8,167 nt of DNA from an uncultured Treponema sp. (GCA_905372205.1 CAJPOH010000028.1:1-8167); one strand, 5' to 3'; shown: positions 1 to 7,899, numbered from the stretch's first letter. Notes: generated by a model not told the origin, from the letters alone. Numbers and translations are program-made.

Positions 1-1
1 C

Positions 2-1147
2 TTTATAGGAAAAGTGAAATCAAAAAACCTAGAAATTATAGAAACTTTGTTGAGTAAAGTACTCAAAAACGAAGAGCATATGTTGAAAGGTATAGAACTC
101 ACGGAAGAAGAAAAAAATGTGATCACTTCTATTGCTAAAAAAAGAGGAGCTAGTGATGTTCCTTTCAAAATAGTTGAGAAAGATGAAATCCTTTATGAGT
201 TCACACCTCTTGCATTCGATGTGAGTAAGGCTTTGGAAAAAGCAGGAATTACAGGAGAAGAAACAGGACAACTTACTCCCGAAATGCTAAAAAACGAAAA
301 CTGGAGAGGCAAAACATTTAGAGCATATAATATCAATATTCCCCCAGCTAGAATGATACTAGGGCGTACTAACCCTTACGTAGACTTTTTGGAAAGTGTA
401 AAAGACAAACTAGTTGGAATGGGCTTTGAAGAATTTGATGGTCCTCTTGTAGAAACAGACTTTTGGAATTCTGATGCTCTGTTTATGCCACAGTTTCATG
501 CTGCAAGAGACATTCATGACGTTTACTATATAAAAAACCCTGAAAGTGCCACTTCAATTGAAGAACCATATTTAACTCGAGTTTCGCAGATACATAAAAA
601 TGGCGGAGAGACGGGAAGCCGTGGCTGGAATTATGAATTTGATAAAGATTTTACACGTCGCTTAATTTTGCGAAGTCAAGGGACAGTGTTATCAGCAAAG
701 CAGTTGAAAAGTGCAAAAGTACCGGGAAAATATTTTGGTATAGCTAGGTGTTTTCGCTCTGACAAAGTCGATGCTACGCATTTATCAGATTTTTATCAAA
801 CTGAAGGAATCATCTTAGGAGAAGGTGTAAATTTGAAAACATTGCTCGGTATGTTAAAAATCTTTGCCGTAGAAATTGCAGGAGCTAGTGAAGTTAAATA
901 TGTACCTGGCTATTTCCCATTCACAGAACCTTCAATTGAAGTGCATATTAAGCACCCTGTCATTGGTTGGTTTGAGCTAGGAGGTTCAGGCATTATGAGA
1001 CCTGAAGTTACTCAAGCTATGGGAATTGATGTACCTGTGCTTGCTTGGGGAATTGGAATTGATCGCATGGCACTAATGGCTCTAAAGCTCAATGACTTAA
1101 GAGAACTTTTCACAAACGATATTGAAAGCGTACGCCTTAGAAGATAA
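2..1147 (+). CDS. pheS: Phenylalanine--tRNA ligase alpha subunit, archaeal/eukaryotic type (5' end outside window)
   Basis: This is the catalytic alpha subunit of the alpha2-beta2 phenylalanyl-tRNA synthetase, which charges tRNA-Phe in the cytoplasm. The class II core is complete. Counting from the GTG at 14, NWRGKTFRAYN lies at 96-106, the motif 1 region at about 131-148, motif 2 at about 240-264 (RCFRSDKVDATHLSDFYQTE), PGYFPFTEPSIEV at 298-310 and motif 3 AWGIGIDRMALM at 344-355. The conserved substrate residues Gln262 and Glu264 are present. The layout matches the archaeal/eukaryotic subfamily, whose members have about 500 residues with N-terminal winged-helix domains. Here about 120-130 residues are missing. 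The frame is open to the window edge (TTT ATA GGA AAA before the GTG), so the real start lies upstream and the GTG at 14 is probably internal. The partner pheT is not in the window. One oddity is the RTHT(S/T)-type motif, which reads RSQGT at 220-224. Identification is very secure; the start is not. Confidence 0.95.
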   Translation, partial: FIGKVKSKNLEIIETLLSKVLKNEEHMLKGIELTEEEKNVITSIAKKRGASDVPFKIVEKDEILYEFTPLAFDVSKALEKAGITGEETGQLTPEMLKNENWRGKTFRAYNINIPPARMILGRTNPYVDFLESVKDKLVGMGFEEFDGPLVETDFWNSDALFMPQFHAARDIHDVYYIKNPESATSIEEPYLTRVSQIHKNGGETGSRGWNYEFDKDFTRRLILRSQGTVLSAKQLKSAKVPGKYFGIARCFRSDKVDATHLSDFYQTEGIILGEGVNLKTLLGMLKIFAVEIAGASEVKYVPGYFPFTEPSIEVHIKHPVIGWFELGGSGIMRPEVTQAMGIDVPVLAWGIGIDRMALMALKLNDLRELFTNDIESVRLRR

Positions 1148-1176
1148 AAAACATCCATTAAAGAGCATACTCACTC

Positions 1177-1227
1177 GAGGAAACTCCTAGATAACGGTGA
1201 AAAACTAATTAATCTAAGAGTCTCCTT
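1177..1227. terminator. Imperfect inverted repeat between convergent genes, possible bidirectional terminator
   Basis: In the 102-bp gap between the ends of pheS and the zinc-ribbon gene, bases 1177-1192 pair with 1212-1227 around a 19-nt loop. Fourteen of 16 positions pair, counting one G-U at the base. The mismatches are 1182/1222 and 1187/1217. The structure could end transcription from both sides, which would suit convergent genes. Neither strand has a clear U-tract after the stem, so it is not a textbook intrinsic terminator. It may instead act as a 3'-end stabilising hairpin. Confidence 0.35.
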
Positions 1228-1249
1228 AAAGCAATTGACTCAAAACTGA

Positions 1250-2032
1250 CTACACTAAATCAGCCAAGCCTCCCATTTCAGAATCATCAAACACAAGGGT
1301 ATCATCATCTTGAAAAGATTCATTACCTTCATAGAAAAGAATTCTACTACAATAAGGGCAATACTTAATCTCATCTCCAGCTCTAACTTCGTTAATAAAC
1401 TGAGGTGGCAAAACAATATGACAGCCCTCACAAGCACCTTCATGGATAGAAACAATCCCCTGACCTTTTTTATTTTTTATGATACGTTCAAATTTAAATA
1501 TTTCACTTTCGGGCATATCAGGGCAAATTTCTTTTTCTTCTTGTTTCAGCCTATCAAGTTCTTCTTCCATCTTTTTAATTTCAACGTCCATTTCTTCAGC
1601 TTTTGCAGCTATCCAGCTTTCAGTTTGCTCTATTTCTTCATGGTTTTGAGTTATCTTAGCATCCAAATCATTAAAAGCAACTTCAAGCCCTTGCAACTCT
1701 TTTCTTATTTCAGAAGCCTTTTTATTTGCTTCATCAATTTCTTTTTCAAGAGTTTCATATTCACGTTGTGTTTTGATATTGTCCATAGCTTTTTCAGAAC
1801 TTTCTTTTTTACTTTCTGTTGCAAAAAGATCAGCTTTTAACAAAGCTATTTTTGTTTTCAATTCTTCTGATTGCTTATCTTTTTCGATATATCTCGCTTT
1901 TAGATCTTCCAAAAGTGCTTTCCTATTGGTTAAAGCATCAGGGGCTGCAACTATTTCAAGCTCTAGCTCATTCTTCCTAGCAAGAATCTCTTGCATTTTC
2001 TTTAACGATTCAAAATACTCACTGCTTACCAT
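1250..2032 (-). CDS. Coiled-coil zinc-ribbon protein, zf-RING_7 / DUF164 (C4-type) family
   Basis: This 260-residue protein has a long charged coiled coil (about residues 5-170) followed by a C-terminal C4 zinc ribbon. The ligands are Cys201, Cys204, Cys225 and Cys228 (CEGC ... CPYC, 20 residues apart). The segment TQREYETLEKEID (about 88-100) matches the conserved EY..L.KEI signature of the family, and the tail is acidic. Characterised relatives are Helicobacter HP0958/FlgZ, linked to RpoN and flagellar mRNA, and chlamydial CdsZ, linked to type III secretion. The role here is not known; nucleic-acid or protein-partner binding is the likely theme. The start is set by AAGGGAGG four bases before the ATG at 2032. 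An in-frame GTG at 2053 would lie inside the rpoD 3' end and upstream of this Shine-Dalgarno. The gene begins 10 nt after rpoD stops, so it is the last gene of the operon and probably translationally coupled to the sigma factor. Confidence 0.85.
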   Translation of the reverse strand: MVSSEYFESLKKMQEILARKNELELEIVAAPDALTNRKALLEDLKARYIEKDKQSEELKTKIALLKADLFATESKKESSEKAMDNIKTQREYETLEKEIDEANKKASEIRKELQGLEVAFNDLDAKITQNHEEIEQTESWIAAKAEEMDVEIKKMEEELDRLKQEEKEICPDMPESEIFKFERIIKNKKGQGIVSIHEGACEGCHIVLPPQFINEVRAGDEIKYCPYCSRILFYEGNESFQDDDTLVFDDSEMGGLADLV

Positions 2033-2036
2033 GGTT

Positions 2037-2044
2037 CCTCCCTT
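2037..2044 (-). promoter_or_regulatory. Strong Shine-Dalgarno overlapping the rpoD stop codon
   Basis: On the - strand the sequence TAAGGGAGGAACCATG contains the rpoD stop TAA (2045-2043), the ribosome binding site AAGGGAGG and the ATG of the zinc-ribbon gene. The two A bases of the stop codon are part of the site. This fixes the start at 2032 rather than the in-frame GTG at 2053, and it suggests that ribosomes finishing rpoD reinitiate on the next gene. Confidence 0.8.
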
Positions 2045-3947
2045 AATTATCACGATAATCCTTTAATTTACTATATCTTTTAGGTAATCTCAACCTTTTT
2101 AGTGCTTTAGCCTCTATCTGCCTTATTCTCTCTCTTGTAACTTCAAAATAAAGACCAACCTCCTCAAGAGTTAAAGGATAACCACCTGCTATACCATAAC
2201 GCATTTCAACAACTTCTCTTTCTCTCTTTGGAAGAGTAGAAAGAATTGACTCAATATTTTCTTTCAATAGTTTATGTTCTGCAAGTTCCGCAGGATTTTC
2301 CACACATTTATCCTCAATAAAGTCACTAAGCATAGTGTCTTCTTCTTCTCCAATTGGTGTTTCTAACGAAATTGGTTCCCTAGCAACATTTTTCACTAGT
2401 TTAACCTTATCAGTTGCCCAACCTAGCTGCTGTGCAATTTCTTCATCAGAAGGCTCTCGTCCAAGTTTTTGTAACAATTGTTTAGCCTCCCTATTAACTT
2501 TGTTTATCTGTTCAATCATATGAACAGGAACACGAATAGTTCTTGCTTGATCCGATATTGAACGTGTAATTGCTTGCCTTATCCACCATGTTGCATAAGT
2601 AGAAAATTTATATCCTTTTTTATATTCAAATTTCTCAACAGCTTTTATAAGACCTATATTTCCTTCTTGCACTAGATCAAAAAACTGCAATCCTCTATTT
2701 ATATATTTTTTAGCAATAGAAACCACAAGGCGTAGGTTTGCACTAATCAACTTATCTTTAGCTTTTTTTAGCATATTGCTTCCACGCCTTATCTCTTGAG
2801 AAAGAGAAATAATTTCTTCAACACTTGCCTCAAAATCATACTCAAATCTCTTAATTTTTCTAACAAGTGTTTGTATCTGAGTATACACCTCTTTTATATC
2901 ATTACAAGGCATATCAAGTTCAGCCTCTAGTTTTTCTCTTTCCTTAGACATAGCAAGTCTTTTTCCAAGCTTTCTAAGCCCTGTGTATGAAGAAATTTTA
3001 AGTTGCCTCTCTTTTTTTTCCATTTTAGTCTGATATTCTTTTATTTTAGATGCTACCATAATAAATCTACCAGAAAAAGCATCAATCTCTTCCGTCTCTA
3101 GGTATATTTTACTAAAAGCATTCAAAAGTTTTCGTCTTATAGCCATCAACTCTTCATTTTCCATAAAGCTACTTAAAGTTTCTCTATCATAATAATGTTT
3201 TTTAGTTGCAAGATACTGTTTTATATCTGAATAAATTGGCTTTAATATATCACCATATACCTGTCTTAATCTTTTCTTTTCTGCAATTTCATCACTTAAA
3301 TCTTTTCTAGGTTTATTTCCTTCAGCAGGGTCAATTTTTGCAAAAGCTTTCTGTCCTATAGTGTAAAATTCAGAAATCAAAACACCTGAATTTTGAATTA
3401 CAGCATTGATGATATTCTCACCTTCTTCCATTTCCTTTGAAAGCCTAACCTCTTCATCAGCATTCAAAAGATGTTCCTTGCCTATTTCATGCAAATAAAG
3501 CTTCACAGGGTCATCCATTGTAACATCTTTAGAAGTTTTTAATAATTTGATTTCATTTTCTTTAGGTGTTTTCTCTTTTTGGAGCTGAGGCTTTATCTTT
3601 ATAGCATCAAAAGCCATTTCCACAGGAGATTTATCAGCTATGGGTATATCATCTTCGTTATCAAAAAGATAGTCAACCTTTTCTGCATCTTCATAATTTT
3701 CTACATAATCATCTTCATACAAAGAAAACTCATCTATTTCTTTCTGTATATTTTTTTCAGTTTCTCTATCAACTACGATAATTCCTTCATCTTCTAAAAG
3801 TTCAATTACTTCTGCTATATGTTCAGTGGCAATGTTGCTACTTATTATTTCATTCATTTCGTCCATTGTAATAGAAGAACCTTTAGACCTCGCATAAGAC
3901 ACCAAATTTGAAAAAATATTTTCCTTTAATTGTTCTCTTCCTTTCAT
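2043..3947 (-). CDS. rpoD: RNA polymerase primary sigma factor RpoD (sigma-70/SigA)
   Basis: This is the housekeeping sigma factor that directs core RNA polymerase to -35/-10 promoters. It has 634 residues, typical of primary sigma factors with a non-conserved region. Region 1.1 covers about 1-60 and is followed by a very acidic linker (about 62-101). Region 1.2 is about 141-176 ([12 protein letters not shown] at 145-156). The lineage-variable insert is about 177-385. Region 2 is about 391-480, with the core-binding [11 protein letters not shown] at 424-434 and the melting/-10 segment [17 protein letters not shown] at 447-463. Region 3 is about 481-555. Region 4 ends in the helix-turn-helix [19 protein letters not shown] (592-610). 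The presence of region 1.1 and the full 2.4/4.2 motifs rule out an alternative sigma. The start has AGGAGAG (3951-3957) three bases upstream. The gene lies 9 nt after dnaG, the classic dnaG-rpoD pairing. Confidence 0.98.
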   Translation of the reverse strand: MKGREQLKENIFSNLVSYARSKGSSITMDEMNEIISSNIATEHIAEVIELLEDEGIIVVDRETEKNIQKEIDEFSLYEDDYVENYEDAEKVDYLFDNEDDIPIADKSPVEMAFDAIKIKPQLQKEKTPKENEIKLLKTSKDVTMDDPVKLYLHEIGKEHLLNADEEVRLSKEMEEGENIINAVIQNSGVLISEFYTIGQKAFAKIDPAEGNKPRKDLSDEIAEKKRLRQVYGDILKPIYSDIKQYLATKKHYYDRETLSSFMENEELMAIRRKLLNAFSKIYLETEEIDAFSGRFIMVASKIKEYQTKMEKKERQLKISSYTGLRKLGKRLAMSKEREKLEAELDMPCNDIKEVYTQIQTLVRKIKRFEYDFEASVEEIISLSQEIRRGSNMLKKAKDKLISANLRLVVSIAKKYINRGLQFFDLVQEGNIGLIKAVEKFEYKKGYKFSTYATWWIRQAITRSISDQARTIRVPVHMIEQINKVNREAKQLLQKLGREPSDEEIAQQLGWATDKVKLVKNVAREPISLETPIGEEEDTMLSDFIEDKCVENPAELAEHKLLKENIESILSTLPKREREVVEMRYGIAGGYPLTLEEVGLYFEVTRERIRQIEAKALKRLRLPKRYSKLKDYRDN

Positions 3948-3950
3948 TTT

Positions 3951-3957
3951 CTCTCCT
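3951..3957 (-). promoter_or_regulatory. Shine-Dalgarno of rpoD overlapping the dnaG stop codon
   Basis: The - strand reads TAAGGAGAGAAAATG. The dnaG stop TAA (3959-3957) supplies the first A of AGGAGAG, which sits three bases before the rpoD ATG at 3947. It is the same arrangement as at the next joint (2037-2044) and points to coupled translation of primase and sigma factor. Confidence 0.75.
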
Positions 3958-5729
3958 TACCTGATATTAGAAATTTGATCATCCAGCTCTTTTTTTTCCA
4001 TTAACAAATCTTGAACTTCTCTATCATTGCCATCATCCTTTAATGACAATATATGAAGCCTATTTACGACATATCGTCTTCTTTTTTTTAGCTTATTCAA
4101 GCCAATTAATTTAATACCATCTTCTAAGATATTCTCACTATTTTCTTTCGAAAACTCCTCCGTATTTATAACTTGTGTTATTAGTTTTTGCAACTCTGGA
4201 CTTTCACATTTACTAATAAGATCATCAAAAGATTCCTTGCCTTCCCTAAAACATTCTTCCAATGCAATATACAACTGTTTAGCAATTACATCTTCAAAAT
4301 CTTCTAATCTGACTTCAGAACGTAATTCTACAAAAAGCCTCCTATTAACAACCACAGAAAGAAGAAGCCTCATCTCTGCTGTTTTCATTAATGGAAGGGA
4401 ATTATCGATGGCTCTTTGCATAACTTTTTTTTTCTTATAAAATCCACCTTCATCTTCTAAATATCTATTATAATCCGATAATATAGAAGTCTCCGTGACA
4501 CGAAAAAAGACTGCAATCTTTTTAATAACATCCTCTCTATATACAGCTTGAACCAACGACTTTATATATGGAAACAAAAAAGATATTGCTTGAACTTTAT
4601 TATCCGAAAATTTAATAGAAGCTAGATGCAAAAGGTACTCCACATCGATTATAGCATTTTTAAGTAATAAAGACAAGGTAGCCCCCCCATCTTTTTGTAG
4701 TATTTCTGCAGGGTCTTTTCCTCCTTTTATGTTTATGATGTGCACCTCTCCTTGAAATTGTCTAATCATTAAAATTGCCTTATATGTAGCTTTTTGACCT
4801 GCTTCATCACTATCAAAGGAAAGATAAAAAACATCTGTAAGATTTTTGAGTATTTTCACTTGTTCTTCAGTTAATGCAGTTCCTAAAGGGGCTACAGCAT
4901 TAGAAATTCCAGCTTGATGATATGAAATAACATCCATATAACCTTCACAAAGAACGACAGCTTTTTTTTCTCTAATTCCTTTCATAGCAATAGAAAAAGC
5001 AAACAAAGCATTTCCCTTCTTATACTGTTCCATATCCTTTGTGTTTAAGTATTTTGGTCCATCTTCTGACAAAATGCGTCCACCAAATGCTATAGGCGTT
5101 CCATAACGATCAAATATTGGAAACATTATCCTATTTGAAAAAAAAGCAATTCTATTATTTTTGGAAGAAAACAAACCTGTCTTAGCTAAAAAAACAGGAC
5201 TATAGGCCTTTTTTAGTAAAAAATTATACAACCAAGTTTTTTCCTTAGGAGCAAACCCTAATTGAAATTTTTCGATTGTCTCACTAGTAATTCCTCTATT
5301 TTTTAAGTATTTTAAGGCATCTTTTCCTTGTGGATATGAAATTAGAATTGAATGAAAGAGATTTGCCACTTTAGAATATAGTTCAAGAATAGCTTTTTTA
5401 TCGTCATTTATTTTTTCATACTTTCCATCTTCTTCATATTGCAAATGAAAACCAATTTTTTTCGCAATAAATTCAATAGCTGCTAAGAAATTTAGCTTCT
5501 CTATCTCCATCACAAAATTTATAACAGATCCACCTTTTCCACAGCCAAAGCAATAATACACTTTTTTTTCAGTGTCTATATTAAATGATGGAGTCCTCTC
5601 TCCATGAAAGGGACAACATCCCCACCATTTATCACCCTTTCTTTCAAGCTTAATATAGTTTTCAACAATAGCTTTCATGTCAAGGCGTTCTGTTAACTCT
5701 GCTATTGAACTATTCTTTACACGTGGCAT
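3957..5729 (-). CDS. dnaG: DNA primase DnaG
   Basis: This primase makes the RNA primers for replication, working with the replicative helicase DnaB at the fork. It has 590 residues, a normal bacterial length. The N-terminal CHC2 zinc domain has ligands Cys39, His42, Cys60 and Cys63 (CPFH ... CFGC). The basic RNA-polymerase-like segment RIMFPIFDRYG...GGRIL is at 200-220. The Toprim domain has the catalytic Glu262 in LCEGYMDV (260-267), the metal-binding DSD at 306-308 in LSFDSDEAGQKA, and KDPAE at 338-342. The C-terminal third (about 430-590) is poorly conserved and helical, where the helicase-interaction domain belongs. The ATG at 5729 puts the zinc domain at the expected place. Its ribosome binding site is weak (AAGAGAAAAGA), unlike those of rpoD and the zinc-ribbon gene. 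It follows mltG after 33 nt. An A9 run in the coding strand encodes the KKKK at 432-435, between the core and the C-terminal domain. Confidence 0.97.
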   Translation of the reverse strand: MPRVKNSSIAELTERLDMKAIVENYIKLERKGDKWWGCCPFHGERTPSFNIDTEKKVYYCFGCGKGGSVINFVMEIEKLNFLAAIEFIAKKIGFHLQYEEDGKYEKINDDKKAILELYSKVANLFHSILISYPQGKDALKYLKNRGITSETIEKFQLGFAPKEKTWLYNFLLKKAYSPVFLAKTGLFSSKNNRIAFFSNRIMFPIFDRYGTPIAFGGRILSEDGPKYLNTKDMEQYKKGNALFAFSIAMKGIREKKAVVLCEGYMDVISYHQAGISNAVAPLGTALTEEQVKILKNLTDVFYLSFDSDEAGQKATYKAILMIRQFQGEVHIINIKGGKDPAEILQKDGGATLSLLLKNAIIDVEYLLHLASIKFSDNKVQAISFLFPYIKSLVQAVYREDVIKKIAVFFRVTETSILSDYNRYLEDEGGFYKKKKVMQRAIDNSLPLMKTAEMRLLLSVVVNRRLFVELRSEVRLEDFEDVIAKQLYIALEECFREGKESFDDLISKCESPELQKLITQVINTEEFSKENSENILEDGIKLIGLNKLKKRRRYVVNRLHILSLKDDGNDREVQDLLMEKKELDDQISNIR

Positions 5730-5762
5730 TCTTTTCTCTTATGCAATAACGTTCTGAAAATA

Positions 5763-6773
5763 TTAATTTTTTAACAGATAGGCATTACCAATCTTGTTAT
5801 GATCTCTAACATTGGTAGAAAAAGCATGACGACCTGCTTTAGCATCCACTAAACGAAAATATAGATAGTCTGTTTTTTTGGGATTGCAAGCAGCCTTTAG
5901 TGAAACAAGACCAGGATTTGCTATTGGAGATGGTGGCAATCCCTGACGTATGTAGGTATTATAATCATTTTCAAGCCGAATATCTTCCCAAAATAACCTT
6001 TTAGGGTGTGGTTTTCCCTGTATCTCTGTAATTATATATTCTACCGTTGCACAAGACTGCAAAGGCATTTTAATGTTTAATCTATTTATAAAAACTCCTG
6101 CTATAATAGGAGCTTCTTCATCAAGCTGATATTCTCGCTCAATAATAGAAGCCAAACACACTTTTTTGTATATTTCTTCACTATCTTTAGGAAAGTTAGA
6201 AACTAAAGAGACCTTGTTCAAAAAGTTCTTTAACATCATTTTTAAAGCATCCTTGGCATCATTTTTTTTTGTTAAAAGATATGTATCAGGAAACAAAAAG
6301 CCTTCAGCAGTCTTAAATGGAAAGCCACATTCTTTTAGCAATTTTTCATCATTTGCTACTTTTATAAAGTCTTCAGCAGTAAAAAGTCCCGTTGTTTCAA
6401 AAAGATGTGCTGTTTTTTTAATAGTTAAACCTTCGGGAATAGTAATCTTAATTGTTTCCTCTCGACCTCCTCTCACTAAAAGAGCAAGTATCTTATGGGT
6501 AGTAAAAGAACGTGAAAACTCATATATTCCTGTTTTAATGCTGTAGTTTTTCCATTTTGCATAAACTAAAGCATATGTTTCACTTCGAATAAGGTTTTCA
6601 GCCTTTAATCTTTTAATCACATACCTTAAAGTTTCTCCATTATCAACTTTAAATTCAACCATTACATCTTTTCCACTAGAATTGACAGGAGAATCAAGGT
6701 ATTTAGGCAAAAAAAGCACAATTCCAAATAACAATATAAATAACAAAAATAACTTAGTTTTTTTCATAAACAT
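5763..6773 (-). CDS. mltG: Endolytic murein transglycosylase MltG (YceG-like)
   Basis: MltG is an inner-membrane lytic transglycosylase that cuts nascent glycan strands and is thought to end their elongation. The 336-residue product has a short basic start (KKTK) and one hydrophobic anchor (about 8-23), so the rest should face the periplasm. A LysM-like region (about 36-105) precedes the YceG catalytic domain. Within it, ASIIEREY (208-215) carries the catalytic Glu212, equivalent to E. coli Glu218 by motif. VFINRLNIKMPLQS (227-240) and GLPPSPIANPGLVSLKAA (278-295) are family signatures. The ATG at 6773 shares its A with the TAA of the upstream hydrolase gene (TAATG), implying coupling. A second in-frame ATG lies two codons on and is an alternative start. 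No good Shine-Dalgarno is seen at normal spacing. Older annotations may call it an aminodeoxychorismate lyase, a misnomer. Confidence 0.95.
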   Translation of the reverse strand: MFMKKTKLFLLFILLFGIVLFLPKYLDSPVNSSGKDVMVEFKVDNGETLRYVIKRLKAENLIRSETYALVYAKWKNYSIKTGIYEFSRSFTTHKILALLVRGGREETIKITIPEGLTIKKTAHLFETTGLFTAEDFIKVANDEKLLKECGFPFKTAEGFLFPDTYLLTKKNDAKDALKMMLKNFLNKVSLVSNFPKDSEEIYKKVCLASIIEREYQLDEEAPIIAGVFINRLNIKMPLQSCATVEYIITEIQGKPHPKRLFWEDIRLENDYNTYIRQGLPPSPIANPGLVSLKAACNPKKTDYLYFRLVDAKAGRHAFSTNVRDHNKIGNAYLLKN

Positions 6774-7735
6774 TAAACGTTTATTTCCATCCCTTCTTGT
6801 GCAACAAATATAGACAATTCCTCAGCGTTAGGATACTCCTTATACCAATCTGCATTCCGCTTAAAAGAAAGAATCTTTCTATCATTATATGTTGGTTCAT
6901 GATGAAAGAGAACAATGTTTTTTATTTTCCATTTGATTGCAAAATCAATGGCTATTGAATAAGTTGAATGCCCCCATCCTTTTTTTGCCAATGCATCTGT
7001 TAAAGTATACTGAGCATCAACAATAAACATATTTGCATTTGTATAAAAATCAATATTATCTGCCTTATCCTCAAAATCCCTGGTTTTAAGTTCTGTATCA
7101 GTTGAATATATAACCTTTCTATCACCTTCTATAACAGAGTAAGATGTGCAACCGCCAGGATGACGCACTCTATGCCAGCCAACTTCAACATTTCCTACCT
7201 TTATTTTCTTCTCATCTGGTGCTATATACCTAAATTCTATTTTGGCATTAAAACCATCTTCTCCTAACATACTTATAGGAAAATATGGATATTTCATCTG
7301 CTCTTCTAAAAACTTCTGGCAATCTTTTTTTGTGCTGTATATTATGATGGTATTCTTAGGATCAAAAGCAGGATTGAAGAAAGGCAAACCCTGTATATGA
7401 TCCCAATGGAAGTGTGAAAGAAAAAGGTGATAGGTATTCTTACTTGCATAATTAACGCGATTTGTTAATGCAATCCCAAGCTCTCTAATGCCTGTACCAG
7501 CATCAAAAATCAAGGTATCACCCGCATCCGTTTCTACTTCTACGCAAGCAGTGTTAGAGCCAACAGTACCAAATAGATATTGTGGCAAAGAAGACAGAAA
7601 TCTCTCCTTGGCTTTAATAGAAACAACATCTTTTTTAGATATTCGCTGCACTACTGCTACTATCTTACTTTGTACTTCTTCTGATGTTATAGGACTGGGA
7701 ATAGATCCCCTAACCCCCCAAAAACGCACTAGCAT
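6773..7735 (-). CDS. MBL-fold metal-dependent hydrolase, substrate unknown
   Basis: This 320-residue cytoplasmic metallo-beta-lactamase-fold protein (Lactamase_B_2 / COG1235-like) opens with RFWGVRGSIPSP (4-15), typical of this branch. The metal-site motif SHFHWDH (107-113) gives His108, His110, Asp112 and His113. Further candidate ligands are His192 in RHPGG, Asp213 in STDTE, Asp240 in VDAQYT, and the His-rich LFHHEP (276-281). GSNTACVEV (59-67) and FDAGTGIRELG (77-87) complete the core strands. No signal peptide is visible. Relatives are annotated as phosphodiesterase-like or simply hydrolases, and the reaction cannot be read from sequence. It is the first protein gene of the block. Its start has AAGAGG (7740-7745) four bases upstream, and it ends inside the mltG start codon. 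It lies 164 nt downstream of tRNA-Tyr on the same strand. The fold is secure; the function is not. Confidence 0.85.
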   Translation of the reverse strand: MLVRFWGVRGSIPSPITSEEVQSKIVAVVQRISKKDVVSIKAKERFLSSLPQYLFGTVGSNTACVEVETDAGDTLIFDAGTGIRELGIALTNRVNYASKNTYHLFLSHFHWDHIQGLPFFNPAFDPKNTIIIYSTKKDCQKFLEEQMKYPYFPISMLGEDGFNAKIEFRYIAPDEKKIKVGNVEVGWHRVRHPGGCTSYSVIEGDRKVIYSTDTELKTRDFEDKADNIDFYTNANMFIVDAQYTLTDALAKKGWGHSTYSIAIDFAIKWKIKNIVLFHHEPTYNDRKILSFKRNADWYKEYPNAEELSIFVAQEGMEINV

Positions 7736-7899
7736 AAAACCTCTTAAAATCCTTAAAAATACTATAATTTTCGTATAATAGCTCTTTTTATTTTTAACCT
7801 AAGAAAAAACAAAAACTCTTAAGTTACACTGAAACAAAAAAGACACAACAATCATTATACAACAAAAAGAACTTTTTATAAGGTTTTTTGGAAAAAAAA
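7736..7899 (-). promoter_or_regulatory. 164-bp leader of the hydrolase-mltG-dnaG-rpoD block, weak promoter candidates
   Basis: This very AT-rich stretch separates tRNA-Tyr from the hydrolase gene. On the - strand it holds a perfect TATAAT at 7859-7854, but the -35 position only offers CTTATA (3 of 6). A TATTAT at 7780-7775 has an even poorer -35. An A5/T5 hairpin with a 4-nt GTTC loop (plus strand 7863-7876) is too weak to count as a terminator. A T8 run directly follows the tRNA-Tyr discriminator base. The Shine-Dalgarno AAGAGG at 7745-7740 serves the hydrolase gene. No small ORF is supported. Confidence 0.3.

Noticed and set aside
14..16. GTG at 14 as the true start of pheS
   Set aside because: The frame is open to the window edge, and archaeal-type PheS has about 120-130 more N-terminal residues; the AGGA in front is only three bases away and probably fortuitous.
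1310..1840. A 176-codon open frame on the + strand opposite the zinc-ribbon gene
   Set aside because: Its product is a Phe-rich, low-complexity shadow of a lysine/glutamate-rich coiled coil on the other strand, and it has no recognisable domain.
2033..2053. GTG at 2053 as the start of the zinc-ribbon gene
   Set aside because: It lies inside the rpoD coding end, and the strong Shine-Dalgarno sits between it and the ATG at 2032, which is the natural start.
4682..4688. C7 run (G7 in the dnaG coding strand) as a phase-variable tract
   Set aside because: It encodes ordinary Gly-Gly codons in an essential gene, where on/off switching is implausible.
5676..5682. TTGACA on the - strand inside the 5' part of dnaG as an internal promoter
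   Set aside because: No acceptable -10 lies at 16-18 bp; the nearest TATATT is about 20 bp away.
6166..6546. A 126-codon open frame on the + strand opposite mltG
   Set aside because: It lies wholly within a well-supported mltG and has no domain or context of its own.
6773..7735. MBL hydrolase as tRNase Z, suggested by the neighbouring CCA-less tRNA genes
   Set aside because: The RFWGVRGSIPSP opening and the FHHEP motif place it in another MBL branch, and I do not see the tRNase Z HEAT motif; adjacency alone is not enough.
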